Positions 41,288 to 50,665 are shown, counted from the stretch's first letter. The stretch: DNA of 64,000 nucleotides from NP936 sp002726085 (GCA_036012905.1 DASCQF010000105.1:5491-69490), one strand, 5' to 3'. Notes: generated from the letters alone by a model not told the origin. Made by a program: numbers and translations.

Positions 41288-43012
41288 TTGTCAGACCATC
41301 TCACTGCCCCGCATGGCGGGACGCTCGTCGATCTGGTTGCCGATTCGACTCGCACCGAAGAGATCAAGGCGGAGTCGCGCGACTGGGTGTCGCACGACGT
41401 CACGCCACGTCAGCTCTGCGATCTCGAGCTGCTGCTCAACGGCGGCTTTTCACCCCTGACCGGCTTCATGACCTCGGCCGACCACGGGTCCGTCTGCGCG
41501 GACATGCGTCTGGCTGATGGCACGCTGTGGCCGATACCGATAACACTCGACGTGCCTGAGGCGACAGCCGAGAAGCTGTCCACCGGCGGCACGCTGGCAT
41601 TGCGCGACGACGAAGGCGTGATGCTGGCGGTGCTTCACGCCGAGGATATCTGGCGACCGGACCGCGAGGCCGAGGCCCAGGCGGTGTTCGGCACCACCAA
41701 CCGGGAGCATCCCGGAGTGGGTCAGCTGCTCGACCGCACTGAGCCCGTCTATGTCGGCGGGCGGCTCGAAGGCCTGCAGCCGGTGTCGCATTACGACTAC
41801 AAGGAGCTGCGACACACGCCAACCGAGCTGCGGGCGGCGTTCACCAAGCTGGGGTGGACCAAGGTGGTGGCGTTCCAGACCCGCAATCCGATGCACCGGG
41901 CGCACCAGGAGCTGACGCTCCGTGCCGCCAAAGAGGTCGAGGCGAACCTGTTGATTCACCCGGTCGTCGGCATGACCAAGCCGGGCGACGTCGACCACTA
42001 CACGCGCGTGCGCTGCTACCAGGCGCTGCTGCCGCGCTACCCGCAGAAGACCGCGATGCTGTCGCTGCTGCCGCTGGCGATGCGCATGGGCGGTCCGCGC
42101 GAGGCGGTGTGGCACGCGATTATCCGCAAAAACCACGGGTGCACGCATCTGGTCGTCGGCCGCGACCATGCGGGTCCGGGGAGCGACTCGAACGGTAACG
42201 CTTTCTACGGTCCCTATGACGCCCAGGAGCTGCTGAGCAAGCACGAGGCGGAGCTTGGTGTCACGATGGTGCCGTTCAAGCTGATGGTGTTTGTCGAGGA
42301 AACCGACTCGTATACGCCAATTGACGAGGTGCCGGAAGGGAAGCGGACGCTGAACCTGTCTGGCACGGAGCTTCGCGACCGGCTGGCCAAGGGCAAGGAA
42401 GTTCCCTCGTGGTTCACGTTTCCGACCGTGGCCGAGGAGCTGGCGCGCAGCCATCCGCCGCGCCACGAACAGGGGTTCACGCTGCTCTTTACCGGGCTGT
42501 CCGGGTCTGGCAAGTCGACCATCGCCAACGTGCTGCTGGTGAAGCTGCTCGAGATGGGCGGTCGTGCCGTGACCCTGCTCGACGGCGACCTGGTACGCAA
42601 GAACCTGTCGTCCGAGCTCGGGTTCTCGCGCGAGCACCGCGACATCAACATACGGCGGATCGGATATGTAGCGTCAGAGATCACCAAGAACGGCGGTGTC
42701 GCCGTCTGCGCGCCAATCGCTCCCTTCGACAGCGTTCGCAAGCAGGTGCGCGCCATGATCGAGCCGCTTGGCGGCTTCATGGTGGTACACGTCGCCACGC
42801 CGCTAGAGGTGTGTGAGCGGCGAGACCGCAAAGGGCTTTACGCCAAGGCGCGCGCCGGGATCATCAAGGAGTTCACCGGCATATCGGATCCCTACGAGGC
42901 GCCTGAGGATGCCGAGATCGTGATCGACACGACCACGCTGACCGCCGAGGAGGCCGCGCAGCAGATCATTCTGCACCTCGAGAAGGAAGGGTACGTCGCG
43001 GGGAAGGCGTAG
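41288..43012 (+). CDS. Bifunctional sulfate adenylyltransferase/adenylylsulfate kinase
   Basis: A 574-residue protein from the TTG at 41288, chosen because GAGGAGT lies seven bases upstream; the frame is open further but without a site. The N-terminal ATP-sulfurylase has the nucleotide motif FQTRNPMHRAHQ near 195-206 and GRDHAGPGSD. The C-terminal APS kinase starts at GLSGSGKST near 402 and keeps LLDGDLVRKNLS. It converts sulfate to APS and then PAPS. Fused Sat-CysC enzymes occur in several phyla. It supplies APS to CysH and PAPS to sulfotransferases, and lies downstream of cysQ. Confidence 0.95.
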   Translation: MSDHLTAPHGGTLVDLVADSTRTEEIKAESRDWVSHDVTPRQLCDLELLLNGGFSPLTGFMTSADHGSVCADMRLADGTLWPIPITLDVPEATAEKLSTGGTLALRDDEGVMLAVLHAEDIWRPDREAEAQAVFGTTNREHPGVGQLLDRTEPVYVGGRLEGLQPVSHYDYKELRHTPTELRAAFTKLGWTKVVAFQTRNPMHRAHQELTLRAAKEVEANLLIHPVVGMTKPGDVDHYTRVRCYQALLPRYPQKTAMLSLLPLAMRMGGPREAVWHAIIRKNHGCTHLVVGRDHAGPGSDSNGNAFYGPYDAQELLSKHEAELGVTMVPFKLMVFVEETDSYTPIDEVPEGKRTLNLSGTELRDRLAKGKEVPSWFTFPTVAEELARSHPPRHEQGFTLLFTGLSGSGKSTIANVLLVKLLEMGGRAVTLLDGDLVRKNLSSELGFSREHRDINIRRIGYVASEITKNGGVAVCAPIAPFDSVRKQVRAMIEPLGGFMVVHVATPLEVCERRDRKGLYAKARAGIIKEFTGISDPYEAPEDAEIVIDTTTLTAEEAAQQIILHLEKEGYVAGKA

Positions 43013-43020
43013 GGCGGGGC

Positions 43021-43080
43021 GAAGGAGACAGGAGGCAGGAGTCAGGAGACAGGAGAAGCCGGAGGGCTTCGCCGGCTTCT
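43021..43080 (+). repeat. Heptamer/hairpin intergenic repeat, copy F
   Basis: The clearest copy: heptamers of the AGGAGAC/AGGAGGC/AGGAGTC type, then GAAGCCGGAGGGCTTCGCCGGCTTC in which GAAGCC can pair with GGCTTC or with the final GGCTTC, two alternative stems. It starts eight bases after the sat-cysC stop, in the sense direction. Confidence 0.8.
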
Positions 43081-43130
43081 GGTTCAATTGCTGCACGAGC
43101 CGAGCGCCTGACGTGTGAGGGACAGCACCG

Positions 43131-43733
43131 ATGCCGGGGGCCGATCGGTTCGAGCTGGCGATCGAGCGGTTCGACGCCGCGAACTCCGAGGACCCGACCC
43201 GCGAAGTGGTCGACGGCGTGGAGCAGCCAAGCGAGCTGCTCTATGCGCGTCGGATGAGTGGGTGTCTCGAACGGTTCCATCCCGACGCCCGGGAGCCTGT
43301 ACGGCTTGCTGCCCGTGCCCAGCACATTCGCCGCTGGACCAGTTCCCGCACTGACTACCCGGAAGGCCGAGATGGCTATCGGCGGTGGCGCACCGATCTG
43401 GCACGGTTCCACGCCGTCACCGCTGCCGCCATCCTGCGGGAGGTCGGCTATGACGATGCCACGGTGTCGCGGGTCGAGTCGCTCCTGAGGAAAGAGCGCT
43501 TGAAGGCCGACCCCGATGTGCAGTTGCTCGAGGATGTGATCTGCCTGGTTTTTCTCGAGCACTACCTCGCCGCCTTCGCCCCCAAGCACGACGAAGAGAA
43601 GCTGATCGGTTTGTTGCGCAAGACCTGGCGCAAGATGTCGGACGAGGGCCACCGCGCGGCGTTGTCCCTCGACCTGGCGCCCCACCTGCGGGCGCTGGTG
43701 GAGAGAGCCATCGCGGATAGCGAGGTCCCATAG
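43131..43733 (+). CDS. DUF4202 family protein
   Basis: A 200-residue soluble helical protein with the DUF4202 blocks ELLYARRMS (about 35-43), LAARAQHIRRW (about 60-70) and CLVFLEHYLAAFAPKHDEEK (about 143-162). It lies 118 bases after sat-cysC in the same direction, with a GAGGGA before the ATG. I recall DUF4202 genes near sulfate-assimilation genes in other bacteria. The conserved His, Asp and Arg residues could form an HD-like metal site, but I cannot prove one. Function unknown. Confidence 0.82.
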   Translation: MPGADRFELAIERFDAANSEDPTREVVDGVEQPSELLYARRMSGCLERFHPDAREPVRLAARAQHIRRWTSSRTDYPEGRDGYRRWRTDLARFHAVTAAAILREVGYDDATVSRVESLLRKERLKADPDVQLLEDVICLVFLEHYLAAFAPKHDEEKLIGLLRKTWRKMSDEGHRAALSLDLAPHLRALVERAIADSEVP

Positions 43734-43946
43734 TCCACTCGCACCGTTCGTCCTCGGTCTGGGACATGACGTCTGTCATAGCGGGGTGGCGCGGCGTCCC
43801 TCACGATCGTATGCTCAACGTGTCTGTTCACCAGTGCTGAAGAAGGGCTAGCATCCCATGCTGAGTCTGATTCCAGCGTCTCGTCTGGGCCAACGCGGCG
43901 ACATGTCTCGGGAGCGCGTGTGAACGTCGACCAGGAGGGCTGTGGA

Positions 43947-45974
43947 ATGCGACCAAAACGTCGGCTTGCGGGGCTCGTAGCAATATTGGCCTGCACCGGT
44001 GTGGCGGCAGGTGCTGGGCAGGACCAGGGCGCGGCCGGCCCGCCAGCGTGGGTCGGTGACCTCTCGCCAATCGGACCGGCGGACTGGAGCTACGACCGCG
44101 CGGCGCATCTGCTCGAGCGCGCTGCGTTCGGGGGCACGCCTGACGAGATCGAGCGGTTCGCCGCGATGACCCCGGAAGCGGCCGTCGACTCCCTCGTAGC
44201 CTATGAGTCGATCGACAACAGCCACCTGCCGGCGTTCGCTCACAGCCGGGACGAGCAAGGTCGGAAGATGTTTCACGAGATCTTGCAGCCGCCCTTTCAC
44301 CTCGAGATCTTCTACAACATCGAGTACGCCCTGGAGCACGGCCAGAGCCTTGGGGTTGAGGTCGATTACTCGGATCCGGCGAATCGCAATCAGGAACCGG
44401 CCGCCGCGGGCTATTTCATGGTGTCGGGCTCGCGTCTGGAAATGGATCGGGCGGTGCAGTGGTGGGCCGACCGGATGCTGAATACGCGCCGGCCGCTCGA
44501 GGAGAAGATGGTGCTCTTCTGGCACGGGCACTTTGCGACACAGGAGCAGAAGGTCCACGACTACGAGAAGATGTTGATCCAGCAGGAGATGTTCCGCACG
44601 AACGCCACCGGCAGTCTCCGGGACCTCCTGATCGGCATCGGGAAAGATCCCGCCATGATCCGGTATCTCGATAACGTCGACAACGTCGTGGGGCATGCGA
44701 ACGAGAACTTCGCTCGAGAGATTATGGAACTGTTCGCGATGGGCGAAGGCCGGGGCTACACCGAAGCGGACATTCGCGACGCCGCCCGCGCGTTCACCGG
44801 GTGGACCTATCATCCCCAGAATGAACACCAGTTCGTCTTCAGGGCCGACGCGCACGATTACGGCCAGAAGACAATCTTCGGGCAGACCGGCGGTTTCGAG
44901 GGCGAGGACGTCGTCGACCTGATCTTGCAACAGGAGGCGACGGCCAGTTTCATGGCGCCGAAGATCTATCGGTTCTTCGTGCGCGAAGATCCGTCTCCCG
45001 AGCTCCAGCTCGAGCTGGCCGCCGTGCTGCGGGACGCGAACTACGAGCTGAAACCGTTGTTGAAGACGATCTTTCTGTCGCGGGACTTCTACAGCCAGGC
45101 CTCCTATGCGACGCACATCAAATCGCCCGTCCACTTGCTGGTGTCGACCTACAAGAAGCTGGGCGTCACGGCAGTGCCCGGGACGCCGAACTTCAAGTAC
45201 ACGGCTCAGGCCCTCGGCCAGGAGCCGTTCAATCCGCCGAACGTCGCCGGCTGGACGGGTGGCCCGGCCTGGATCAACCCCGCGACGCTGCTCACGCGGG
45301 CCAACTTCGCCAAGCGGGTCTTCTTCCCGGAGCCGGAGCCGAACCTGAACACCGCCACCTACAACTTCCAGTACCGGTGTTGGAGAGAGGGATGTGTCGA
45401 CACGACCGGCATGAGTCCGGTGTTGGCCGACCATCCGCTCCTCATCGAGATGGTGGCTGCCGACCAGCGCCAGGCCGCGGCTCGGCAGGCCCGTGCCGAG
45501 CGGCAGGCTCAGCGGGCTGCCGCCCCGGATAGAGACGAAGCGGAAGGCGAAGACAGCGCGGACATCCCCCTTGACGCCGGGTTGACGGTGGACCTGTCGA
45601 CCGACTACGCGGCTGTGGCGGCCGATCCCGAGCTGCAGCGGGCAAAGGAAGGGTGGGTCCGGAGCTACGCCACCCCCACAGGGCAGAGGCGCGCGCGTCG
45701 GCTGTCGCCGCCGATCCCGCTCACCGTGGCCGAAATCGATCTCGTGGCGATGATCCGCGGGGCCGGGCTCACGCGGGTCGACGAGGTGACCGACTACTTC
45801 ATTCACCGGTTTCTGCGCGTCCCGTTGACCGACAACCGCCGCCAGATCCTCGTTGACGTCCTCACGCGCGGCACCGGGTCGGCCACGATCGACTACAGGC
45901 AGCCGGATCTCGAGACCGCGTTGCGGGAGGCGCTCCACGTCCTGCTGGGCATGTCCGAGTATCAGCTGGCGTGA
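43947..45974 (+). CDS. DUF1800 family secreted protein
   Basis: About 675 residues from the ATG at 43947 (AGGAGGG at 43933-43939), with a signal peptide MRPKRRLAGLVAILACTGVA. The DUF1800 core includes HLLERAAFGGTPDEIERF, EKMVLFWHGHFATQ and NENFAREIMELFAMGEG. A central low-complexity Ala/Arg/Gln/Glu stretch lies near residues 505-540. DUF1800 proteins are exported and nearly always paired with a DUF1501 protein, as here (next gene). The joint function is unknown. A weak dyad ATGAC-N4-GTCAT lies at 43766-43779 upstream. Confidence 0.88.
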   Translation: MRPKRRLAGLVAILACTGVAAGAGQDQGAAGPPAWVGDLSPIGPADWSYDRAAHLLERAAFGGTPDEIERFAAMTPEAAVDSLVAYESIDNSHLPAFAHSRDEQGRKMFHEILQPPFHLEIFYNIEYALEHGQSLGVEVDYSDPANRNQEPAAAGYFMVSGSRLEMDRAVQWWADRMLNTRRPLEEKMVLFWHGHFATQEQKVHDYEKMLIQQEMFRTNATGSLRDLLIGIGKDPAMIRYLDNVDNVVGHANENFAREIMELFAMGEGRGYTEADIRDAARAFTGWTYHPQNEHQFVFRADAHDYGQKTIFGQTGGFEGEDVVDLILQQEATASFMAPKIYRFFVREDPSPELQLELAAVLRDANYELKPLLKTIFLSRDFYSQASYATHIKSPVHLLVSTYKKLGVTAVPGTPNFKYTAQALGQEPFNPPNVAGWTGGPAWINPATLLTRANFAKRVFFPEPEPNLNTATYNFQYRCWREGCVDTTGMSPVLADHPLLIEMVAADQRQAAARQARAERQAQRAAAPDRDEAEGEDSADIPLDAGLTVDLSTDYAAVAADPELQRAKEGWVRSYATPTGQRRARRLSPPIPLTVAEIDLVAMIRGAGLTRVDEVTDYFIHRFLRVPLTDNRRQILVDVLTRGTGSATIDYRQPDLETALREALHVLLGMSEYQLA

Positions 45975-46045
45975 CCGAGGCCCGTCAGGCGCGCGCGACG
46001 TTCCGCGATCTGACAGATGTGTGAAAGAGCGAAGGAGACGCAGCA

Positions 46046-47320
46046 ATGGCCAAGACCAAGCTTTCCTGCGACGGTGCATGCAGCCGGCGTGATTTTGTTC
46101 GCCAGGGCCTGTTCGGCATCGGCGCGACCGCCGCCCTCCCCGCATTCCTTCGACACTCCGCTACAGCTGTGGCGGCGCAAGCTCTGGGTGCTGGGCAGGA
46201 GACCTATCCCAACCGCATCATGGTCGTGCTCGAGCTGACCGGCGGCAACGACGGGCTGAACACCGTTGTCCCGTATAGCAATGACGAGTACTACAAAGCG
46301 CGTCCATCCCTCGGGATCGCCGCTCGTGTGGTGATGAAGCTCAATGACGAGCTGGGGTTCAATCCGCAACTGCGCGGCCTCAGTCGGCTCTATGAGGAGG
46401 GCCGGGTCGCGATCATCAACGGATGTGGGTATCCCAATCCCAGCTTCTCGCACTTCACGTCGCTGGACTATTGGCATTCGGCTTCGCCGAATGCGCCCAG
46501 GCAGGAGGGATGGGTGGGACTCGCGGCGGACGCCGTTCGGGCGACCCCGCAGGACAACTTCATCGTAAACGTCGGCACAGAGATGAAGAACGCGGTGCGG
46601 GCTCGGGTGCATGCTCCGGTGGTCTTCAGTGACCCGGAGACGTTCCGGCGTCAGGGCAGTGACATGGCGTTGATGGCGGCCGAGGAGCTCGGTCAGCAGA
46701 TGCCGGACGCCAGCCGGCAGGTGCTGGGGTTCATCGAGAGCATTTCGAGAAACGCTGCCACGGGCTCGGCGCTGGTGCGGGAGGCCGTGAGCAGCTATTC
46801 GACGACGGTGGACTATGGCGACGCCGGGGGGCAGACGGGCCTCACGACGGTCGCGGCCCTGATCGCCGGTGACCTGCCGACCCGCTTCTACTACGTCAAC
46901 TACGGCGGGTTCGATCACCACTCGAACCAGGAGGCCTCGCACGCGCGGCTCCTCCTGGGCGCGGGCGACGCGATCCGGGGGTTCTTCGAGGACATGGATC
47001 GCATCGGTCGCGCCGACGATGTCGCGATGATGGTCTTCAGCGAGTTCGGGCGCCGAGTCAAGCAGAACGCGGGCGCCGGAACGGATCACGGTACGGCCGG
47101 GCCGATGTTCATCATCGGCAAACCGGTCACGGGTGGGCTCTACGGCGCGTATCCCAGCCTGACGGATCTGGAGGTCATCCCCGGCTACGAGGACGGGAAT
47201 CTGAGGTTCACCACCGACTTCCGCCGTGTGTACGCCACGATGATCGCGGAGTGGATGGGCTACGACGATACCAGGACGCTGCTTCGCGGCGACTTCGACC
47301 CACTCGGGGTGTTCGCCTAG
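46046..47320 (+). CDS. DUF1501 family protein (Tat-exported)
   Basis: A 424-residue protein, the usual partner of DUF1800 (71 bases downstream of it). A twin-arginine signal is present: CSRRDFVRQGLFGIGATAALP, with the hydrophobic part and an AxA-type cut following near residue 44. Family blocks are MVVLELTGGNDGLNTVVPY and YYVNYGGFDHHSNQ. The fold is related to alkaline phosphatase/sulfatase proteins. AAGGAGA lies nine bases before the ATG. Export folded via Tat suggests a bound metal cofactor. No substrate is known. Confidence 0.9.
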   Translation: MAKTKLSCDGACSRRDFVRQGLFGIGATAALPAFLRHSATAVAAQALGAGQETYPNRIMVVLELTGGNDGLNTVVPYSNDEYYKARPSLGIAARVVMKLNDELGFNPQLRGLSRLYEEGRVAIINGCGYPNPSFSHFTSLDYWHSASPNAPRQEGWVGLAADAVRATPQDNFIVNVGTEMKNAVRARVHAPVVFSDPETFRRQGSDMALMAAEELGQQMPDASRQVLGFIESISRNAATGSALVREAVSSYSTTVDYGDAGGQTGLTTVAALIAGDLPTRFYYVNYGGFDHHSNQEASHARLLLGAGDAIRGFFEDMDRIGRADDVAMMVFSEFGRRVKQNAGAGTDHGTAGPMFIIGKPVTGGLYGAYPSLTDLEVIPGYEDGNLRFTTDFRRVYATMIAEWMGYDDTRTLLRGDFDPLGVFA

Positions 47321-47406
47321 CATTTCGTCATGACACTCGTCGCAGGTGTCTGAACCCGAGAACAGCGCAGACCGTCTGCGGCCGATTCCGTGCAGCCGCG
47401 CGACCG

Positions 47407-48387
47407 TCAATGGTCAGGTCGCGCAGCGCCAGCGACCCCGCTTCGACCGGCGTTGTCCAACTCACCTCCCGCTGCCGATCGCCTCCACCAGGCGGCCACG
47501 AGGCTACCGATGAGCGAGTGAGCGACGGTGGAGATGGCGCTCGGGATGGCCACCAGCGGGTTCGCGAAGTTGCCCCGCGCCAGCACGACGCCCAGACCTG
47601 AATTCTGCATGCCTACCTCGATCGCGACGGTGCGCGCTGCCGTCTCTCGGCCGAGGACCGCCTTGCCGGCCAGATAGCCGAACAGAAACCCGAAAGCGTG
47701 CAGGCCGAACACAGCCAGGAGCAGGCGTGGACCGGCGTCCAGTATCTGTTCGCGTCCGGCACCGATGACCGAGGCGACGATGAGCGTGATGGTGAGGACC
47801 GCCACGAGCGGCGCGATTGGCAGGACCGGCTCGATGGCCCGGGGAAAGCGCCACTTGAGCAGGGCGCCGGCCACCACCGGCAGGATGACAACCTGCACCG
47901 TGTCCAGGAACAGACCGGTGGCCGACACGTCGATGCGGCTCCCGGCCAGCAAGGCTGTCAGGGTGGGCGTCATCAGCGCGGCGAGCAGCGTCGACAGCGC
48001 CGTCATGGTGACCGACAGGGCCACGTCAGCCTTGGCCAAATAGGAGATGACGTTCGAGGCGGTGCCGCCCGGGCAGCAGGAGACGAGCACTAGGCCGACG
48101 GCCAATGGAGTCGGCAGGGCGAGCAGACACCCGAGGCTCCAGCCGAGCGCCGGCATCACCGTATATTGGAGCAGCACGCCGGGCAGCACGCGGCCGCGCT
48201 CGCGGCCCACGCGGCGGAAATCGTCGAAACCGAGCGTCATGCCCATGCTGAGCATGATGACGCCAAGCCCGATCGTGATGAGCGGTCCGCTGAACCAGGT
48301 GAACAGCGGTGGGTTGATCAGCGCCAGGGTGGCGCAGACCAGCACCCAGAGCGGAAAGGCCGCCGTCAATCGAGAGAGAATGCGCAA
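47407..48387 (-). CDS. Bile acid:sodium symporter family transporter
   Basis: A 326-residue inner-membrane protein from a TTG start, with nine to ten hydrophobic helices. The SBF/ASBT family marks include MLSMGMTLGFDDF near the N-terminal third, CCPGGTASNVISYLAKADVALSV in the core and EVGMQNSGLGVVLA near residue 265. Bacterial members move organic anions such as pantoate or bile-acid-like compounds with sodium. It is transcribed towards the DUF1501 gene and has no partner gene, so the substrate is open. Confidence 0.9.
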   Translation of the reverse strand: MRILSRLTAAFPLWVLVCATLALINPPLFTWFSGPLITIGLGVIMLSMGMTLGFDDFRRVGRERGRVLPGVLLQYTVMPALGWSLGCLLALPTPLAVGLVLVSCCPGGTASNVISYLAKADVALSVTMTALSTLLAALMTPTLTALLAGSRIDVSATGLFLDTVQVVILPVVAGALLKWRFPRAIEPVLPIAPLVAVLTITLIVASVIGAGREQILDAGPRLLLAVFGLHAFGFLFGYLAGKAVLGRETAARTVAIEVGMQNSGLGVVLARGNFANPLVAIPSAISTVAHSLIGSLVAAWWRRSAAGGELDNAGRSGVAGAARPDH

Positions 48388-48570
48388 GACCGGCGGTATT
48401 GTATTTCAGTCCGGGATCCTAGCGAACCTGCGCCTCAAACCGACGAGACGGCGGTCGGCGTAGCATCGCCACACGCTTGGCGAGCTAGAACGCAGATGGT
48501 CGTTTACACTCGAGGCTCCATGTGGCCGCACCAGGCGGGAATGGGCGCGCCTACTAGAGCGACGACAGCC

Positions 48571-49344
48571 ATGAAGATGTCGGAACTGGACGACCTTCGA
48601 TACGCCAAGGGTCTACTCGAGAATCCAAGTGTTGCAGCAAGGATAACCAACGTTGTTGGGTCACCCATCGAGAAGGGGCTCGAGTTCCTGCCCATCACCT
48701 GGTCTGACACAGTCAAGGGTGCGACAGAGGCCGCCCTGCAGACGGCGCTACGTCTTGCGGTCGCCACAATGGACGACAGCGGGCCGGCACCCTCACGGAA
48801 CATCCTCCACAAGATGGTCGTGACGGCGACCGGGGCAGGAGGTGGTGCGCTCGGACTTCCCGCGTTGGCCGTTGAGCTACCGATTTCCGCGGTCGTGATG
48901 CTGCGTTCCATCATGGACGTCGCCCGTAGCGAAGGCGAGCGCATTTCGTTGCTCGAGACAAAGCTGGCCTGCATTGAAGTCTTTGCGCTGGGAGGCCCGT
49001 CAACGGCGGACGATGCGTCCGAAACAGGCTATTTTGCTGTCCGGACCGCTTTATCGCGTGCAGTGACCGGGGCCGCTCAACAGATCGCCGAGAACGGTCT
49101 CGCTGAGACGGGAGGCCCCGCTATTGCCCGCTTCATTACGCAGGTAGCCTCTCGCTTTGGCGTCGTGGTGTCGGAAAAGGCGGCCGCTCAGTCGATTCCA
49201 ATAATCGGGGCCGTTGGTGGTGCTGGGCTCAACGTCATATTTCTAGACCATTTTCAGGACATCGCACGCGGGCACTTTGTCGTACGGCGACTGGAGCGAA
49301 CCCATGGTCCAGATGAGGTCAGGGCGGAGTACGAGAATCTATGA
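48571..49344 (+). CDS. EcsC family protein
   Basis: About 257 residues from the ATG giving MKMSELDD; starts at 48496 or 48577 are possible and no site is strong. It matches EcsC-domain proteins: a glycine-rich amphipathic ATGAGGGALGLPALAVELPISAVVMLRSI near 85-115 and a second hydrophobic SIPIIGAVGGAGLNVIFLDHF near 205-225. EcsC is known from the Bacillus ABC-exporter locus ecsABC, but most homologues stand alone, as here. It is probably membrane-associated. The gap before it (48388-48570) shows nothing recognisable. Confidence 0.8.
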   Translation: MKMSELDDLRYAKGLLENPSVAARITNVVGSPIEKGLEFLPITWSDTVKGATEAALQTALRLAVATMDDSGPAPSRNILHKMVVTATGAGGGALGLPALAVELPISAVVMLRSIMDVARSEGERISLLETKLACIEVFALGGPSTADDASETGYFAVRTALSRAVTGAAQQIAENGLAETGGPAIARFITQVASRFGVVVSEKAAAQSIPIIGAVGGAGLNVIFLDHFQDIARGHFVVRRLERTHGPDEVRAEYENL

Positions 49345-49391
49345 GCAGGCAGACACGAGGCTCCACACTGACCGCCAAGCCGAGGTTTCGC

Positions 49392-49557
49392 CTAGCAGCC
49401 CGTGGCAAAACCCCGCGTCGCACCGAGAATGGCGATGCGCGCGTCCCACAAGGCGCGACAAGGGAGAATACCCGCCTGTATTCGACCGCGGAACAACGCC
49501 GTGCGGCGCGATGCAGCGCCGTTCGAATGCAGCGGGGCTTTTGCCACGGGCTGCTAG
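49392..49557. repeat. 166-bp element with 25-bp terminal inverted repeats (MITE-like)
   Basis: The left end begins CTAGCAGCCCGTGGCAAAAC at 49392 and runs 25 bases; the right end (49532-49557) is its complement with one inserted base. The interior is short and G+C-rich with further partial dyads, and it contains no credible gene. It fills most of the 345-base gap between the EcsC gene and the next CDS. The form is that of a non-autonomous transposable element or a large REP-type structure. No clear target-site duplication was found by eye. Confidence 0.65.
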
Positions 49558-49689
49558 CAGCCCATTGAGGCAACGTACGAAAACTCGGCTCCGACCGGCC
49601 GCTGATAGGGTGGATGCCACATCTCACGACATTGCACGGACGTGAACGACGATGAGAAAGCCGGGCAACGGAGGGCGAGTCAGCTCATC

Positions 49690-50271
49690 ATGATCAAGGG
49701 GTCGATTGTCATCAAGTGGTCGATCGTCCAGATGCTGTCGCCGGTGCTGGTCTCGGTGGCCGCGATCGCGACACCGGAGCCCGCCTACGCTCAAACATCG
49801 GGCGCGACTGGCGTGCTGCGGTATGGCCACGTGTTTGTGTCCAATGGAGCCAAGCTCAGGAGACTCGGCGGCACCAGAAGCATGTTGTATCCCGGCCTCG
49901 GCTTTGAGTGGCGTTATCCACGCGGACTGGGTCTTGGGTTCGAGGCCGGACCGCGGTTCGAGGACCATGCACTCACCCGTCTCGACGATCTGATGGTGTC
50001 GGTCGACGTCAGCTATCATGGGCGCTCGAGCCCGACTGCCAACGCAGTCGTCCCGTTTCTCGGCGGTGGCTTGTCGGTCGGTTGGGAGCCTGTTCCCGAC
50101 GGGCAGCAGACTTATTTCGTCAACGCCGCTGGTGGCGTGACGTACTGGCTTGACCGCCGACGAGGATTGCGGTTCGAGCTGCGCGACGCGGTCACGATCG
50201 ACAGGCCGCAGAACGGATATCACCATCTTGGATTCCGCGTTGGATACACCTGGCTGATGGGACGGCAGTGA
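49690..50271 (+). CDS. Putative exported outer-membrane beta-barrel protein
   Basis: About 193 residues from the ATG giving MIKGSIVIKW; a GTG at 49642 would add 16. An N-terminal hydrophobic segment ends in PEPAYAQ, a plausible signal-peptidase site. The rest alternates glycine/aromatic strands (LGFEWRYPRGLGLGFEAGPRFE, FRVGYTWLMGRQ) typical of an eight-stranded barrel, though the C-terminal residue is Gln rather than Phe/Tyr. No named family is recognised. It lies between the inverted-repeat element and the DUF2164 gene, which gives no functional hint. Confidence 0.65.
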   Translation: MIKGSIVIKWSIVQMLSPVLVSVAAIATPEPAYAQTSGATGVLRYGHVFVSNGAKLRRLGGTRSMLYPGLGFEWRYPRGLGLGFEAGPRFEDHALTRLDDLMVSVDVSYHGRSSPTANAVVPFLGGGLSVGWEPVPDGQQTYFVNAAGGVTYWLDRRRGLRFELRDAVTIDRPQNGYHHLGFRVGYTWLMGRQ

Positions 50272-50325
50272 ACGTCGTCTGGTGTCGCCCGACCGGTTGC
50301 GCGCCCGATTGGAGCTGGTAGACCG

Positions 50326-50574
50326 ATGGCGATCAAGGTCAGATCCGAGACGCGGCAACGGCTGATTTCCTCGATCAAGCGCTACTTCGAAGAGGACATG
50401 GAAGAGGAGATCGGCGACCTGAAGGCCGGATTGCTCCTCGAGTTCTTTCTCAAGGAACTCGGCCCCTCCGTATACAACGCCGCGATTGGCGATGCGCAGG
50501 CGCACCTGCAGGAACGCGTCGGCGACTTGGACGGAACGTGCTACGAGCCGGAGTTCTGCTATTGGAAGCGATAG
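50326..50574 (+). CDS. DUF2164 family protein
   Basis: An 82-residue small protein matching DUF2164, with the family-like helical blocks LISSIKRYFEEDMEEEIGDLKAG and LLEFFLKELGPSVYNAAIGDA, then a short tail. GGAG lies about a dozen bases before the ATG. No membrane segment. Function unknown. Confidence 0.85.
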   Translation: MAIKVRSETRQRLISSIKRYFEEDMEEEIGDLKAGLLLEFFLKELGPSVYNAAIGDAQAHLQERVGDLDGTCYEPEFCYWKR

Positions 50575-50665
50575 GCAGCAATGGTCCCATAGCGAACCGT
50601 TGCACCAAAGAGAATGACTTCTCTCGGCTCGGTGGATGCAGCCGTCTCACGGACCCTGGCGCGCG

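Noticed and set aside
43021..43080. Possible CRISPR-like array because of short repeats
   Set aside because: The units are contiguous 7-base repeats without spacers, and there are no cas genes.
43766..43779. ATGAC-N4-GTCAT dyad upstream of the DUF1800 gene
   Set aside because: Only five bases per arm, so it could be chance; no matching copy or regulator was noticed.
48166..48570. Long N-terminal extension of the EcsC frame
   Set aside because: The first part is antisense to the symporter gene, with composition unlike the EcsC domain.
49319..49627. Overlapping short frames on both strands in the inverted-repeat element
   Set aside because: They are products of the inverted repeat itself and have no family match or ribosome-binding site.
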